40,029 nucleotides of DNA from an uncultured Dialister sp. (GTDB lineage: Bacteria > Bacillota > Negativicutes > Veillonellales > Dialisteraceae). The stretch spans positions 1-40,029 of the forward strand of contig CAKPUX010000014.1 of NCBI GenBank assembly GCA_934193095.1, in the 5' to 3' direction. A model generated the notes under the pieces. It saw only the letters and a list, made by a program, of their open reading frames with translations. It had not been told where the DNA came from and made no database searches. Numbering within the stretch: position 1 is the first letter of the stretch; every line of letters starts with the position of its first letter. Shown in pieces: positions 17,217 to 25,394 of the stretch. Made by a program: the position numbers and the translations under genes.

Positions 17217-17515
17217 AGGGGGAGCCTCGGGGACGTGTCGCCCCTTAATTACGTTTGAAAGTTTCGATTGAATGAGAAATGAGAAATGAGAAATGCGAAA
17301 TGCGAAATGCGAAATGGTGGTGCGGCGCATAAAAATAGGGAAGCGCCGCGAAGTATAAATCATGGCGATGCCATGAGCGGGCATGCCAGTCACTAGTCAC
17401 TAGTCACTAGTCACTAGTCACCAGTCACTTGAGACTCCTAATCCCTAGCCACTAATACCTAGCTACTCATCTTCCCCGTTGAACCCATTATTCCCCTACC
17501 ATTTCCTTCTGCGAG
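17217..17515. repeat. Mosaic repeat island between tatD and ftsH
   Basis: A textbook composite: the GGGGACGTGTCGCCCCTTAA module, a 7-nt GAGAAAT/GCGAAAT array (about 17274-17317), the GCGGCGC hairpin (17322-17349), the GGCGATGCC/GGCATGCC module, an AGTCACT array of at least five units (about 17389-17430), TTGAGACTCCTAATCCCTAG, and a short GAACCC tail. Confidence 0.92.
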
Positions 17516-17519
17516 AGCG

Positions 17520-17546
17520 TATAATATAACTACTGACCAATGGTCA
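17520..17546 (+). promoter_or_regulatory. ftsH -10 box with overlapping palindromic operator candidate
   Basis: TATAAT at 17520-17525 (no good -35 box seen) is followed by the palindrome TGACCAATGGTCA (17534-17546), which would cover the transcription start. Its size and symmetry fit the operator of a TetR- or MarR-type dimer, or of CtsR-like heat-shock control; the regulator is unknown. Confidence 0.5.
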
Positions 17547-17575
17547 AAAATATATTTCAAAGAAAGGAAAACGCT

Positions 17576-19399
17576 ATGAACGAAGTCAAAATGCCGAAAC
17601 GGCCTATACTGGCGTATTACATTTTAATCTTTCTTGCGATCTTCCTGTTCAATTCGATCTTCATGCCGATGCTCCGCGAGAATCAGGTGAAGGAAGTGGA
17701 CTACTCGTCCTTCATGACGATGACGGAGAACAAGGAAATCGACAAGGTCCAGGTGGAGCAGGACAAGATCCTCTTTACGAAGAAGGATGACAAGCAGGCG
17801 TACAAGACCGCCATCATGAATGACTCCGAGCTGGTGGAGCGTCTGCACAAGTCGGGCGCGGATTTCACCGGAGAGATCGTCGAAGCGATGAATCCGATCC
17901 TGTCGGCGCTTCTCTCATGGGTGCTGCCGCTCCTCATTTTCTTCGGCATCGGCCAGTACATGAATAAACGGCTGATGAAGAACATGGGCGGCCCCGGCGC
18001 GATGCAGTTCGGTATGGGGAAATCGAATGCGAAAATCTTCGTGAAGCCGACGAACGGCATCAAATTTGCTGACGTTGCGGGGGAAGATGAAGCGAAGGAC
18101 AGCCTGCAGGAGGTCGTCGAGTACCTGCACAATCCGACGAAGTACCGAGACATCGGTGCGAAGATGCCGAAGGGCATCCTTCTCGTGGGCCCGCCAGGCA
18201 CCGGCAAGACGATGCTTGCGAAGGCTGTCGCCGGTGAGTCCGAAGTGCCGTTCTTCTCCATTTCCGGCTCGGAATTTGTAGAAATGTTCGTCGGCATGGG
18301 CGCGGCGAAGGTTCGCGACCTCTTCAAGCAGGCGAAGGAAAAAGCGCCGTGCATTGTCTTCATCGATGAAATCGATGCCATCGGCAAGAAACGCGGCGGC
18401 GGTGCCCTGGGCGGCAATGATGAGCGCGAGCAGACGCTGAACCAGCTCCTGACAGAGATGGACGGCTTCGAAGACAATGCGGGCGTCATCATCCTGGCAG
18501 CGACGAACCGTCCGGAGTCACTTGACCCGGCGCTCACTCGTCCGGGCCGCTTTGACCGTCAGGTGCCTGTCACGCTGCCAGACCTTCAGGGGCGCGTCGC
18601 GATCCTCAAGGTCCATGCGGCAAAGATCAAGACCGCGCCCGCCATCGACTATGACAAGGTGGCGCGCATGGCCTCCGGTGCATCGGGGGCGGAGCTCGCC
18701 AATATCGTGAACGAAGCCGCGCTCCGCGCCGTTCGCGACCATCGTCCCTATGCGACGCAGGAAGACATGGAGGAATCCATCGAAGTCGTCATCGCCGGCT
18801 ACCAGAAGAAGCATGCGATCCTGACGGACAAAGAGAAATGCATCGTTTCCTACCATGAAATCGGTCACGCTCTTGTCGCAGCACTGCAGTCCCATACCGC
18901 GCCGGTGCAGAAGATCACCATCATCCCAAGAACCAGCGGGGCGCTCGGCTACACCATGCAGGTGGATCAGGGCAACCATTACCTCATGAATAAAGAGGAA
19001 ATGCTGAACCAGATCGCCACGCTGACAGGCGGCCGCGCGGCGGAGGAGGTCGTCTTCGGCACGTCCACCAATGGGGCATCGAACGATATCGAGAAAGCCA
19101 CCCGCCTTGCCCGCGCGATGATCACGCGGTACGGGATGAGTGATGAATTCGGCATGGTCGCCATGGAGAATGTGACGAACCAGTATCTGGGCGGCGATAC
19201 CACCCTCGCCTGCTCGCCGGAGACACAGGCACGCATCGACAAGGCCGTCTCCGATCTCATCAAGGCGCAGCACGAGAAAGCAAGGAAGATTCTTGTGGAA
19301 CATCGCAGCAAGCTCGATGAACTTGCAAAGTACCTCTATGAAAAGGAAACCATCACGGGAGAACAGTTCATGGGGATTCTGGAAGAGAAAGCAGAATAA
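17576..19399 (+). CDS. ftsH: ATP-dependent zinc metalloprotease FtsH
   Basis: FtsH is the membrane-anchored AAA+ protease that degrades misfolded membrane proteins and short-lived regulators. The start at 17576 follows AAAGGA and gives 607 residues. Visible parts are two membrane segments (about 13-32 and 107-127), Walker A GPPGTGKT (205-212), Walker B VFIDEID (261-267), the second region of homology with NRPESLDPALTRPGRFDR (about 311-328), and the zinc site HEIGH (427-431). The third zinc ligand lies in TNGASNDIEKAT. All catalytic residues are present. Confidence 0.97.
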   Translation: MNEVKMPKRPILAYYILIFLAIFLFNSIFMPMLRENQVKEVDYSSFMTMTENKEIDKVQVEQDKILFTKKDDKQAYKTAIMNDSELVERLHKSGADFTGEIVEAMNPILSALLSWVLPLLIFFGIGQYMNKRLMKNMGGPGAMQFGMGKSNAKIFVKPTNGIKFADVAGEDEAKDSLQEVVEYLHNPTKYRDIGAKMPKGILLVGPPGTGKTMLAKAVAGESEVPFFSISGSEFVEMFVGMGAAKVRDLFKQAKEKAPCIVFIDEIDAIGKKRGGGALGGNDEREQTLNQLLTEMDGFEDNAGVIILAATNRPESLDPALTRPGRFDRQVPVTLPDLQGRVAILKVHAAKIKTAPAIDYDKVARMASGASGAELANIVNEAALRAVRDHRPYATQEDMEESIEVVIAGYQKKHAILTDKEKCIVSYHEIGHALVAALQSHTAPVQKITIIPRTSGALGYTMQVDQGNHYLMNKEEMLNQIATLTGGRAAEEVVFGTSTNGASNDIEKATRLARAMITRYGMSDEFGMVAMENVTNQYLGGDTTLACSPETQARIDKAVSDLIKAQHEKARKILVEHRSKLDELAKYLYEKETITGEQFMGILEEKAE

Positions 19400-19403
19400 A
19401 GGC

Positions 19404-19443
19404 AAGCCAAAAAGGAAGCTCGTAAGAGCTTCCTTTTTGGCTT
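19404..19443. terminator. Intrinsic terminator after ftsH
   Basis: AAGCCAAAAAGGAAGCTC, loop GTAA, GAGCTTCCTTTTTGGCTT: an 18-bp perfect stem. It is symmetric enough to work in both directions. Confidence 0.9.
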
Positions 19444-19474
19444 GGGTTTCATTTCGAATCCCTGACTGCACATT

Positions 19475-19595
19475 TTGTTTTCAGGGTTCAGGGTTCAGGG
19501 TTGTAGTGGCGGCTTCGCCGCAAATATATGGGGCGATGCCCGAAAGTCGTATTCCAGTCACAAGTCACAAGTCACCAGTCACTTGAGACTCCTAT
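19475..19595. repeat. Repeat island downstream of ftsH
   Basis: A GGGTTCAGG array, the GTGGCGGCTTCGCCGC hairpin, ATATATGGGGCGATGCCCGAAAG, then CAAGTCAC/CAGTCAC heptamers and TTGAGACTCCTA. The array ends a few bases from the stop of the minus-strand phosphatase homologue. Confidence 0.85.
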
Positions 19596-20051
19596 TCACC
19601 GTATCCATGCTTCGAGCTTCTTCAAAAGACCTTCGCAGGCTTTTTCCTCCTCTTCATACGCCTCTTCGAAGGTGCCGCCTTTGTGCGGATTTGGGATATC
19701 GGCTTCTTCTCCGGCGTATTCGGAGAGGAGATGGATCTTCTCATCGACATCGCCGCCCATGGTATTGAAGATGTCGGGGTTATTCTTATCATTCATGAGG
19801 AGGATGAAGTCGTACTCATCATAGGTCTTCCATGCGATGGGGAAGGCCTTTTTTTCTGTATAGGGGATGCCGTGGGCGGAGAGCGTTTCCTGCGCCGCCT
19901 TGGAAAGGGATGCGCCTTCTTTGGCAAAGCAGGCGGCGGAGACGGAGAGGGCTTCTGTCAGACCGGCCTTTCGGATGAGGTGGTCCATGATGCATTGCGC
20001 CATCGGCGGTTCATTATTTCCTGTGTGCGAGATAAAGAGAAGACGGATCAT
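19596..20051 (-). CDS. Catalytically degenerate low-molecular-weight phosphatase homologue
   Basis: The 151-residue protein has the length and overall pattern of low-molecular-weight tyrosine or arginine phosphatases: MIRLLFISHTGNN, PMAQCIMDHLIRKAG, YDFILLMNDKN, and a C-terminal TFEEAYEEEEKACEGLL. It aligns well with the intact enzyme at 29195-29647. The active-site loop CX5R is gone: where the paralogue has VCHGNICRSP, this one reads ISHTGNNEPP, with neither Cys nor Arg. The general-acid ADP motif is replaced by PNP. It should not hydrolyse phosphoesters by the usual mechanism and may be a phosphoprotein-binding pseudoenzyme. The frame is fully open with a good ribosome binding site (AAGGAG), so it is not an obvious pseudogene. 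Confidence 0.75.
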   Translation of the reverse strand: MIRLLFISHTGNNEPPMAQCIMDHLIRKAGLTEALSVSAACFAKEGASLSKAAQETLSAHGIPYTEKKAFPIAWKTYDEYDFILLMNDKNNPDIFNTMGGDVDEKIHLLSEYAGEEADIPNPHKGGTFEEAYEEEEKACEGLLKKLEAWIR

Positions 20052-20502
20052 GATGGGACTCCTTTCTAGTGGGGTGCAATGGGTTCTGAAGGTTCAGGGT
20101 TCAGGGTTCAGGTTGATGGGTTCAAAGGGTTGTGGTGCGGCGCTGCGCGCCGAATTTTTTAGAAAGAACAAAGAACACAGCCTCCTTCCTCTGGAAGGAG
20201 GTGCCCGAAGGGCGGAGGTTGGGCGATGCGCAGTATCGCAAAATTCGCGGAGCGAATTTGAATTGGGATGACAAGTTTCCCGTTATTCCTTCGTTCATAT
20301 GAATTGTTTTACCGCGAACGAAAAAGATTCCTCGACTTCGCTCGGAATGACGATACGAGAGAGGCCTTAGCGCAGATGGTGCTGATTTCCAGCTCTTGCT
20401 ATTTTCTTTATTTTACTCCTCGAATGTAAATAAACGGTAAACCGGATTTCTAATCCCTAATCCCTAGTCCCTAGCTACCAGTCACCAGTCCCTAGTCCCC
20501 AG
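20052..20502. repeat. Repeat island between the phosphatase homologue and the histidine kinase
   Basis: GGTTCAGG array (about 20085-20125), a diverged hairpin (GCGGCGCTGCGCGCC near 20138-20152), a CTCTGGAAGGAGGTGCCCGA palindromic segment, a REP-like TTCCTCGACTTCGCTCGGAA segment (about 20327-20346), and a long array of AATCCCT/AGTCCCT/AGTCACC heptamers (about 20449-20507) ending at the kinase stop codon. No gene is seen. Confidence 0.85.
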
Positions 20503-21825
20503 TCACTCATCTTCCACGGTGAAGTATGCTTCGAAGCGTACTTTGCCATCCTCCTGTGTGAAGTTTTTATAGGCGTGGTGGGTGTCTAAGAAGCGGGCGA
20601 TGGAGACCATGCCGAAGCCATGGCCTTCCTTGTCTGTTTTGGGGTAGCCATTCTCATCAAAGCGGAGGGGTGCGTCGTATTGGTTCACGATGGAGAGAGC
20701 GATCTGATTTCCCTTCATAAGGAGCGTGAGGTCGACGGTCCGTTTCTCTTTGGGCATGGTGGCAGAGGCCTGGATGGCATTCTCGAGCAGGTTCGCAAGT
20801 ACATAGGCGAGCGGGCTTTCGATGGAGGGAAGGCTCTGCGGGAAGGAAATTTTATGGCTGGTGCGGACGGAGAGTTCTTTCGCTTTTTCGAAATAGATAG
20901 AGATGATGGCATTGATGATCGGATTCAGGCAGTAGGGATGGGTGGCGGTACGCTCCAGGTCTTCGTGAGCACTTTCCAAAAGTGCGAGGGCATCTTCCGT
21001 CTGCCCGCGCTGCAGGAGTCCGTGGAGTGCTAGGATCCGGTGGCGCAGGTCGTGTCGGAAGATGGACATTTCTTTCCCGTTATCCTGCAGGAGCTGGGCA
21101 TAGGACTGGAGGAAGGAAATGGATTTCTCCATCAGGTGGTTTGCGCTTTGGATATTCGTTATATTTTCAAAGTCTTTCTTTTCCCGAATGAGGTAGCGGT
21201 CAAAGGCGATGAAGAAAATGGTGAGGATGAGCCAGACAAAGAGTTTATCAGGAGACCAGAGCTTGCCCATAAGGCTGGTCGGCATAGCGGCGGTGACAAG
21301 GAGCATCGGGATGATTGCTATGTAGTAGGAGTAGGATTTTTCATTCATGAAGCGCTTCGAGGGCAGCATGGGAGAAAAGACGCAGTAGGCACCGGGAAGC
21401 GTCAATGCAAAGAAGAGGTCATAGATGAAAAGATGCTCGATCAGGAGATTCTCTGTGGGTATATCCGAGAATCCAAGGAGTATACAGATGCCCGATATGC
21501 CGTGGAGAGCAAACATGTAGATGCCCTGCATGCCGAGGATGAAGATCTGTGCGGCTTTGGCGGTGGGAAAGATGAAAAGCATCGAGAGAAAGAAGGGAAT
21601 CCAGCCGAGCGCCAGACAGCACTTGTAGGTGAAGACGTTGAGACCGAGCTGGTCTACGAGGAGGGCCATCCAGCTCATATTGATGAGCTGGATGAGACAG
21701 TTCACGCGAAAAAGGCGGCGTTTCGTCTTGTCATCCATGATGCCCGCAAAGGGCATGTAGCGTACATAGGCCCCGCCCGCCTGAAGGACGGCGATGGCAA
21801 AGACCAGAAGAATGATGTCGATCAT
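20503..21825 (-). CDS. AgrC/LytS-type sensor histidine kinase (GHKL, HPK10-like)
   Basis: The start at 21825 has AAGGAG upstream; an upstream extension is repeat DNA. The 440-residue protein has seven hydrophobic segments in residues 1-212, a helical linker, the phospho-acceptor motif FRHDLRHR (His258), the N-box LLENAIQA (Asn350) and the G-box GHGFGM (402-407). The lone RHD-type H-box and the missing standard D-box are typical of the HPK10 group that includes AgrC peptide sensors. The LytTR regulator upstream on the same strand is its likely partner. No agrB or agrD peptide gene is visible nearby, so the signal is unknown. The stop codon is part of a GATGAGTGACT repeat. Confidence 0.88.
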   Translation of the reverse strand: MIDIILLVFAIAVLQAGGAYVRYMPFAGIMDDKTKRRLFRVNCLIQLINMSWMALLVDQLGLNVFTYKCCLALGWIPFFLSMLFIFPTAKAAQIFILGMQGIYMFALHGISGICILLGFSDIPTENLLIEHLFIYDLFFALTLPGAYCVFSPMLPSKRFMNEKSYSYYIAIIPMLLVTAAMPTSLMGKLWSPDKLFVWLILTIFFIAFDRYLIREKKDFENITNIQSANHLMEKSISFLQSYAQLLQDNGKEMSIFRHDLRHRILALHGLLQRGQTEDALALLESAHEDLERTATHPYCLNPIINAIISIYFEKAKELSVRTSHKISFPQSLPSIESPLAYVLANLLENAIQASATMPKEKRTVDLTLLMKGNQIALSIVNQYDAPLRFDENGYPKTDKEGHGFGMVSIARFLDTHHAYKNFTQEDGKVRFEAYFTVEDE

Positions 21826-22603
21826 GGGTTTGCTCCTTATGAAATGAGTGCCCGGTGTTTCCTGGGGGAGCCTGAGGGGCGGCTTGCTCTTTAAAGATTC
21901 GCTTGAATGAGAAATGAGAAATGAAAAATGAGAAATGGTGGTGCGGCGCAAAAAGCAGAAGCGCCGCGGAGTATAAATAGGGCGATGCCCGAAGATGGCA
22001 TTTCAGTCACCAGTCACTAGTCACCAGTCACTCGGCACCCCTAATCCCTGATCCCTAGTTCAAACTTCAGGGTTCAGGGTTCAGGGTTCGGGGTTCGGGG
22101 TTCAGGGTTGTAGTGGCGGCTTCGCCGCGAATAGGATGGGCTGCGTTCCAAGCGTATCGTCATTGAAAGCGTTGCCGAGAAATCTTCCTTGCAGACCGAT
22201 GAGCGGTGAGAGCTTGAAAACCTAAAAAAGCAGCACGAAGGCGTTTTTCCGTGCAGGGGCAGGAGGGATACTAATCGCTGTGCAACAAAGATCCCTCGGC
22301 TGCGCTCGGGATGACAGGGGGGACGGGTGTTTCCCAGTCCCCAGTCACTAGTCCCCAGTCACCAGTCACTCGGCTCCCTAATCTCTAGCACGCATCCCTG
22401 CTTTCAAACTTCAGGGTTCGGGGTTCAGGGTTCAGGGTTCAGGGTGGTAGTGGCGGCTTCGCCGAGATCCTTCGACTCAGGTCGCAGCTGTTCTGGCATT
22501 CATTATCTCACATACGACGTTTCTCGCCGCTCAGGATGACGAAACGGGGCGATGCCCGAAGATGGCATTTCAGTCACAAGTCACAAGTCACTAGTCACTA
22601 GCT
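21826..22603. repeat. Long repeat island between the two-component genes
   Basis: Two successive composites. The first has the GAGAAAT heptamer array, GCGGCGC hairpin (21943-21967), GATGCCCGAAG module, AGTCACC array, GGGTTCAGG array and GGCGGCTTCGCCGCG hairpin. The second, after a REP-like ATCCCTCGGCTGCGCTCGGG segment (about 22288-22307), has AGTCACC and GGGTTCAGG arrays and another GGCGGCTTCGCCG hairpin. It ends with a segment containing TTCTGGCATTCATTATCTCA (about 22490-22509) that recurs at about 25477-25496. No gene is seen. Confidence 0.88.
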
Positions 22604-23338
22604 CTATCTTGACAGCAGAAACTGCATGTACTGCTGCTTGACTTCTTTCTTTTTCCGGCGGCTGATGGGGAGGGAGTGATTTCCCTTCATCAGGAAGGTA
22701 TCTTCCTTCATGGCGGTGACGGCATTCATATTGAGGATGAGGCGATGGTAGGACTCGAGGAAGCGCTCATCGCTAAGGAGAATGTCTGCCAGCTCCTGAT
22801 AGCTGTTCTGCGAGGCGAGGGCGCGGTCTTCGAGATGGAGGACGGCGCCGCGGCTGCCATGGCAGTCCATGTAGAGGATGTGGCTGTAGGGGACGGAGAG
22901 GCATTCGCCACCGGCGAGCCTTACGGTGAGCGTCTTTGCCGCGAGCGCATCCTCTGGGAGGAGACGCGTCAAAAGGGCTTCGAGCTGCGGCGCATGATCG
23001 AGGAGCGGCTTTAGCACGTAGCCGGAGGCAAAGACGTTGTAGCTTTCGAGCGCGTGGTCGCGGCTGGTGGTGAGGAAGATGATCCATGCGTCCTCATCGA
23101 TGGCGCGGACCTCTTCGGCGACCTGCATGCCGGTCATGCGAGGCATGTAGATGTCAAGGAGGATGAGGTCGTAGTCTCCTTTCTCAAAATCTTCCAGAAA
23201 GGATGGCCCGCTGGTGTAGGCCGTGATGGTGTAGTCGATGGGTGTTTTTCCGGCGCGTTTCTGAAAATAATGCGAGAGGCATATCCGGATTTCTTTGAGG
23301 TCGGCTGGATTGTCGTCGACCGTAGCGATGCGTAACAT
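22604..23338 (-). CDS. LytTR-family response regulator (AgrA-like)
   Basis: The start lies at about 23338, where TTTTTATG follows AAAGGAAAGGGG; the reading frame upstream of it is repeat DNA. The 244-residue protein has a receiver domain with the acidic pair Asp8-Asp9, phospho-acceptor Asp62 (LILLDIYMP) and the conserved Lys of VLKPL. A LytTR DNA-binding domain fills residues about 135-244 (VPYSHILYMDC, FLESYHRLILNM, LPISRRKKKEVKQQ). It pairs with the downstream AgrC-type kinase. Targets of LytTR proteins are often imperfect direct repeats; none was identified with confidence. Confidence 0.9.
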   Translation of the reverse strand: MLRIATVDDNPADLKEIRICLSHYFQKRAGKTPIDYTITAYTSGPSFLEDFEKGDYDLILLDIYMPRMTGMQVAEEVRAIDEDAWIIFLTTSRDHALESYNVFASGYVLKPLLDHAPQLEALLTRLLPEDALAAKTLTVRLAGGECLSVPYSHILYMDCHGSRGAVLHLEDRALASQNSYQELADILLSDERFLESYHRLILNMNAVTAMKEDTFLMKGNHSLPISRRKKKEVKQQYMQFLLSR

Positions 23339-23347
23339 AAAAAGATC

Positions 23348-23390
23348 CCCTTTCCTTTTAGTACTTACATCTATTATAAAGGAAAGGGGG
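23348..23390 (-). promoter_or_regulatory. Response-regulator promoter inside a 12-bp inverted repeat
   Basis: The arms CCCCTTTCCTTT (23348-23359) and AAAGGAAAGGGG (23379-23390) are exact reverse complements separated by 19 nt. The minus-strand -10 box TATAAT (23379-23374) abuts one arm. The other arm supplies the ribosome binding site of the regulator. The arrangement fits an operator or autoregulation, but it could simply be two purine tracts. Confidence 0.5.
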
Positions 23391-23399
23391 GGATGTGTG

Positions 23400-24130
23400 A
23401 ATGGAAAATGAGGAATGAAGGCGGCTGCTTCGCCGCAAGTATATATAGGGTGATGCTCGAAAGTAGTATTCAAGTCACCAGTCACTAGTCACTCGGACCC
23501 CTAATCCCTAGCCACGCATCCCTGCTTTCAAACTTCAGGGTTCGGGGTTAGCCCATGGGGCGGCTCGCCCCTTGATTACGTGCGAAAGAGGTTCAGCAGG
23601 TTCAGCAGGTTCTATAGGTTCAAGAGGTTCAACGGGGATGGTGCGGCGCATAAAATAATGAAGCGCCGCGGAATTTTGAGACGAATTTAAAACGTGTCCC
23701 CCCCTTGGAGAAGGGGGCGGCCAAAGGCCGGGATAGACTGCCCCGAAGGGGCAGAACTCTGCAGAATGGTAAAGCGAACATATGGGATAACAGGAAAAAG
23801 GTCTGACACAGACGAGGTGAACCCCGCTACGATGGATTGTGCCTCTTCGAGGCACTCTATCCTGCGCCTTTGGCGCGGCCCTTCTCCAAGGGCCTGCTCA
23901 GATGAGAAGAATTACGCTGTACACAAAACCAATCCTCCATTCCCACCTACTCATTTCTGCTTTCAAACTTGTAGTGGCGGCTTCGCCGCAAGTATATATA
24001 GGGTGATGCTTGAAAGTAGTATTCAAGTCACCAGTCACCAGTCACTAGTCACTAGTCGCTCGAGGCTCCTAATCCCTAGCTACTAATCCCTAGCTACTAG
24101 TCCCTAGTCCCCAGTCCCTCATTCCACTCA
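23400..24130. repeat. Long repeat island between the response regulator and metQ
   Basis: Contains a GCGGCTGCTTCGCCGC hairpin, AGTCACC and AATCCCT arrays, the GGGGTTAGCCCATGGGGCGG module, a 9-nt GGTTCAGCA array (about 23590-23632) and the GCGGCGC hairpin (23643-23669). Then come palindromic CCCCTTGGAGAAGGGGGCGG and CCCGAAGGGGCAG segments (about 23700-23900), a second GGCGGCTTCGCCGC copy (about 23976) and a final heptamer array (about 24025-24118). No gene is seen. Confidence 0.85.
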
Positions 24131-24135
24131 GGCGC

Positions 24136-24190
24136 AAAAAGGCCCACCGGGTCATTTCCATTTTCAGGAAGAGGTCCGATGGGCCTTTTG
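24136..24190 (-). terminator. Intrinsic terminator of metQ
   Basis: On the minus strand, AAAAGGCCCATCGG pairs with CCGGTGGGCCTTTTT across a 25-nt loop; a T run follows. Confidence 0.85.
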
Positions 24191-24212
24191 TGATGACAGT
24201 TAACTACTGCTA

Positions 24213-25037
24213 TCAGAATGCCGGAACGAGGCCGTCGCTGAAGTTGTCATTGATGTATTTCTTGACGTCTTCAGACTGGAAAATCTTGACAAATTTCTGG
24301 TAGGTCGGGTTATCCTTGTCATGTTCGCGGGCTGCGATGATATTGACATAAGGAGACGTGTTGTCTTCGGTCGCGAGGGCGGTCTTCGTGTCGAGGCTGG
24401 CAGCCTTTGCGTAGCCGGCATTGATGACAGAGATCGCTACGTCATCCAAAGAACGCGGGAGCTGCGGCGCTTCGAGTTCGAGGATTTCGAGGTGCTTCGG
24501 ATTTTCTGCGATGTCACCGACGACAGCCTTGGTCGGATCGGTGCCTTCCTTCAGCTTGAGGAGACCGTTTTTGTCGAGCAGGAGAAGGGCGCGGCCGCCG
24601 TTGGACGGGTCATTCGGGATGGAGACCTTTGCGCCGTCCGGCACGTCTTTCAGGTCTTTGTACTTGTTGGAGTAGATGCGCAGCGGAGCGAGGTAGGTGT
24701 TGCCGATGGAAACGAGCTTCGTGCCGTTCTTTTCATTGTAGGCTTCGAGGTACGGGCCATGCTGGTAGGAGTTCAGGTCGATGTCGCCGGATGCGAGTGC
24801 GGAGTCCGGGGTGACGTAGTCACCGAAGGTCTTGAGATTGACCTTGAGGCCTTCTTTTTCTGCTTTCTTTGCGACGAAGTCCATGACCTGTTCGGAATAG
24901 CCGGAGGTGATGCCGACGGTGATTTCTTTCTTGTCAGCCGGTGCTTTGGCTTCTTTCTTCTGGTCGCCGCAGCCGGCGATGGCACCTGCAGCGACGAGGG
25001 CTGCGAGGGACAGTGCGATTGCTTTTGTGAATTTCAT
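24213..25037 (-). CDS. metQ: Methionine ABC transporter substrate-binding lipoprotein MetQ
   Basis: A 274-residue NlpA/MetQ-family lipoprotein: signal peptide with lipobox ending at Cys23 (AIAGCG), then ITVGITSGYSEQVMDF, DLNSYQHGPYLEAYNEKNG, VSIPNDPSNGGRALLLL, ELEAPQLPRSLDDV and a C-terminal PTYQKFVKIFQSEDVK. These residues match methionine-binding MetQ proteins. The Met-type T-box in its leader supports that substrate. The ATPase and permease (metN, metI) are not adjacent; only MetQ is encoded here, so the rest of the transporter must lie elsewhere. The ribosome binding site is AAGGAGG. Confidence 0.93.
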   Translation of the reverse strand: MKFTKAIALSLAALVAAGAIAGCGDQKKEAKAPADKKEITVGITSGYSEQVMDFVAKKAEKEGLKVNLKTFGDYVTPDSALASGDIDLNSYQHGPYLEAYNEKNGTKLVSIGNTYLAPLRIYSNKYKDLKDVPDGAKVSIPNDPSNGGRALLLLDKNGLLKLKEGTDPTKAVVGDIAENPKHLEILELEAPQLPRSLDDVAISVINAGYAKAASLDTKTALATEDNTSPYVNIIAAREHDKDNPTYQKFVKIFQSEDVKKYINDNFSDGLVPAF

Positions 25038-25070
25038 AGTGAATTCCTCCTTGGTAGGAAATGCGGGGCA

Positions 25071-25340
25071 ATAAAAAAATCCCGCTCCCTGAAAGGGACG
25101 AGATACTTCGTGTTACCACCCAATTTTATGTCCGAATCACTTCGAGACACCTTATGAGGTACGACGGCCGTGGCCTTGATACCTTGTCTCTATATCGGGA
25201 GATCCCGGGCTGCTTCATCATTCAGCATGCCAGGCTCAGAGGCCATCTTCCATGGATTCGTCTGCGCTCCTTCTCACCGGCCGGAGCTCTCTTTGCCAGC
25301 GTCCTTCATGTACTCTTCTCTTCACTGCCTTTATGAAGTT
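25071..25340 (-). ncRNA. T-box leader of metQ (methionine type)
   Basis: Minus-strand leader. The antiterminator T-box reads TGGGTGGTAACACG (25122-25109) and the terminator hairpin is at 25102-25081 followed by a U run (25079-25073). The 5' part has the stem I hallmarks GAAGAGAAGAGTACATGAAG and AAAGAGAG. A segment AAGATGGCCTCTGAGCC, also present in the metA leader, contains an ATG that probably serves as the methionine specifier. Uncharged tRNA-Met should pair with it and favour readthrough. The specifier position is inferred, not folded. Confidence 0.88.
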
Positions 25341-25346
25341 GAAATT

Positions 25347-25375
25347 ACTATACACTTTCGGGGATGGGAAGTCAA
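25347..25375 (-). promoter_or_regulatory. metQ T-box promoter
   Basis: Minus-strand TTGACT (25375-25370) and TATAGT (25352-25347) with a 17-nt spacer. Confidence 0.85.
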
Positions 25376-25394
25376 GAAAAAATTTTCAGGGGGA

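Noticed and set aside
17389..17430. Heptamer arrays considered as CRISPR repeats
   Set aside because: Units are 7 nt with no spacers; repeats run head to tail, and no cas gene is present.
23690..23950. Possible small gene or ncRNA in the palindromic segment between the regulator and metQ
   Set aside because: Made of CCCCTTGGAGAAGGGG-type palindromes like those near 5500 and 25600; no promoter, terminator or conserved frame.
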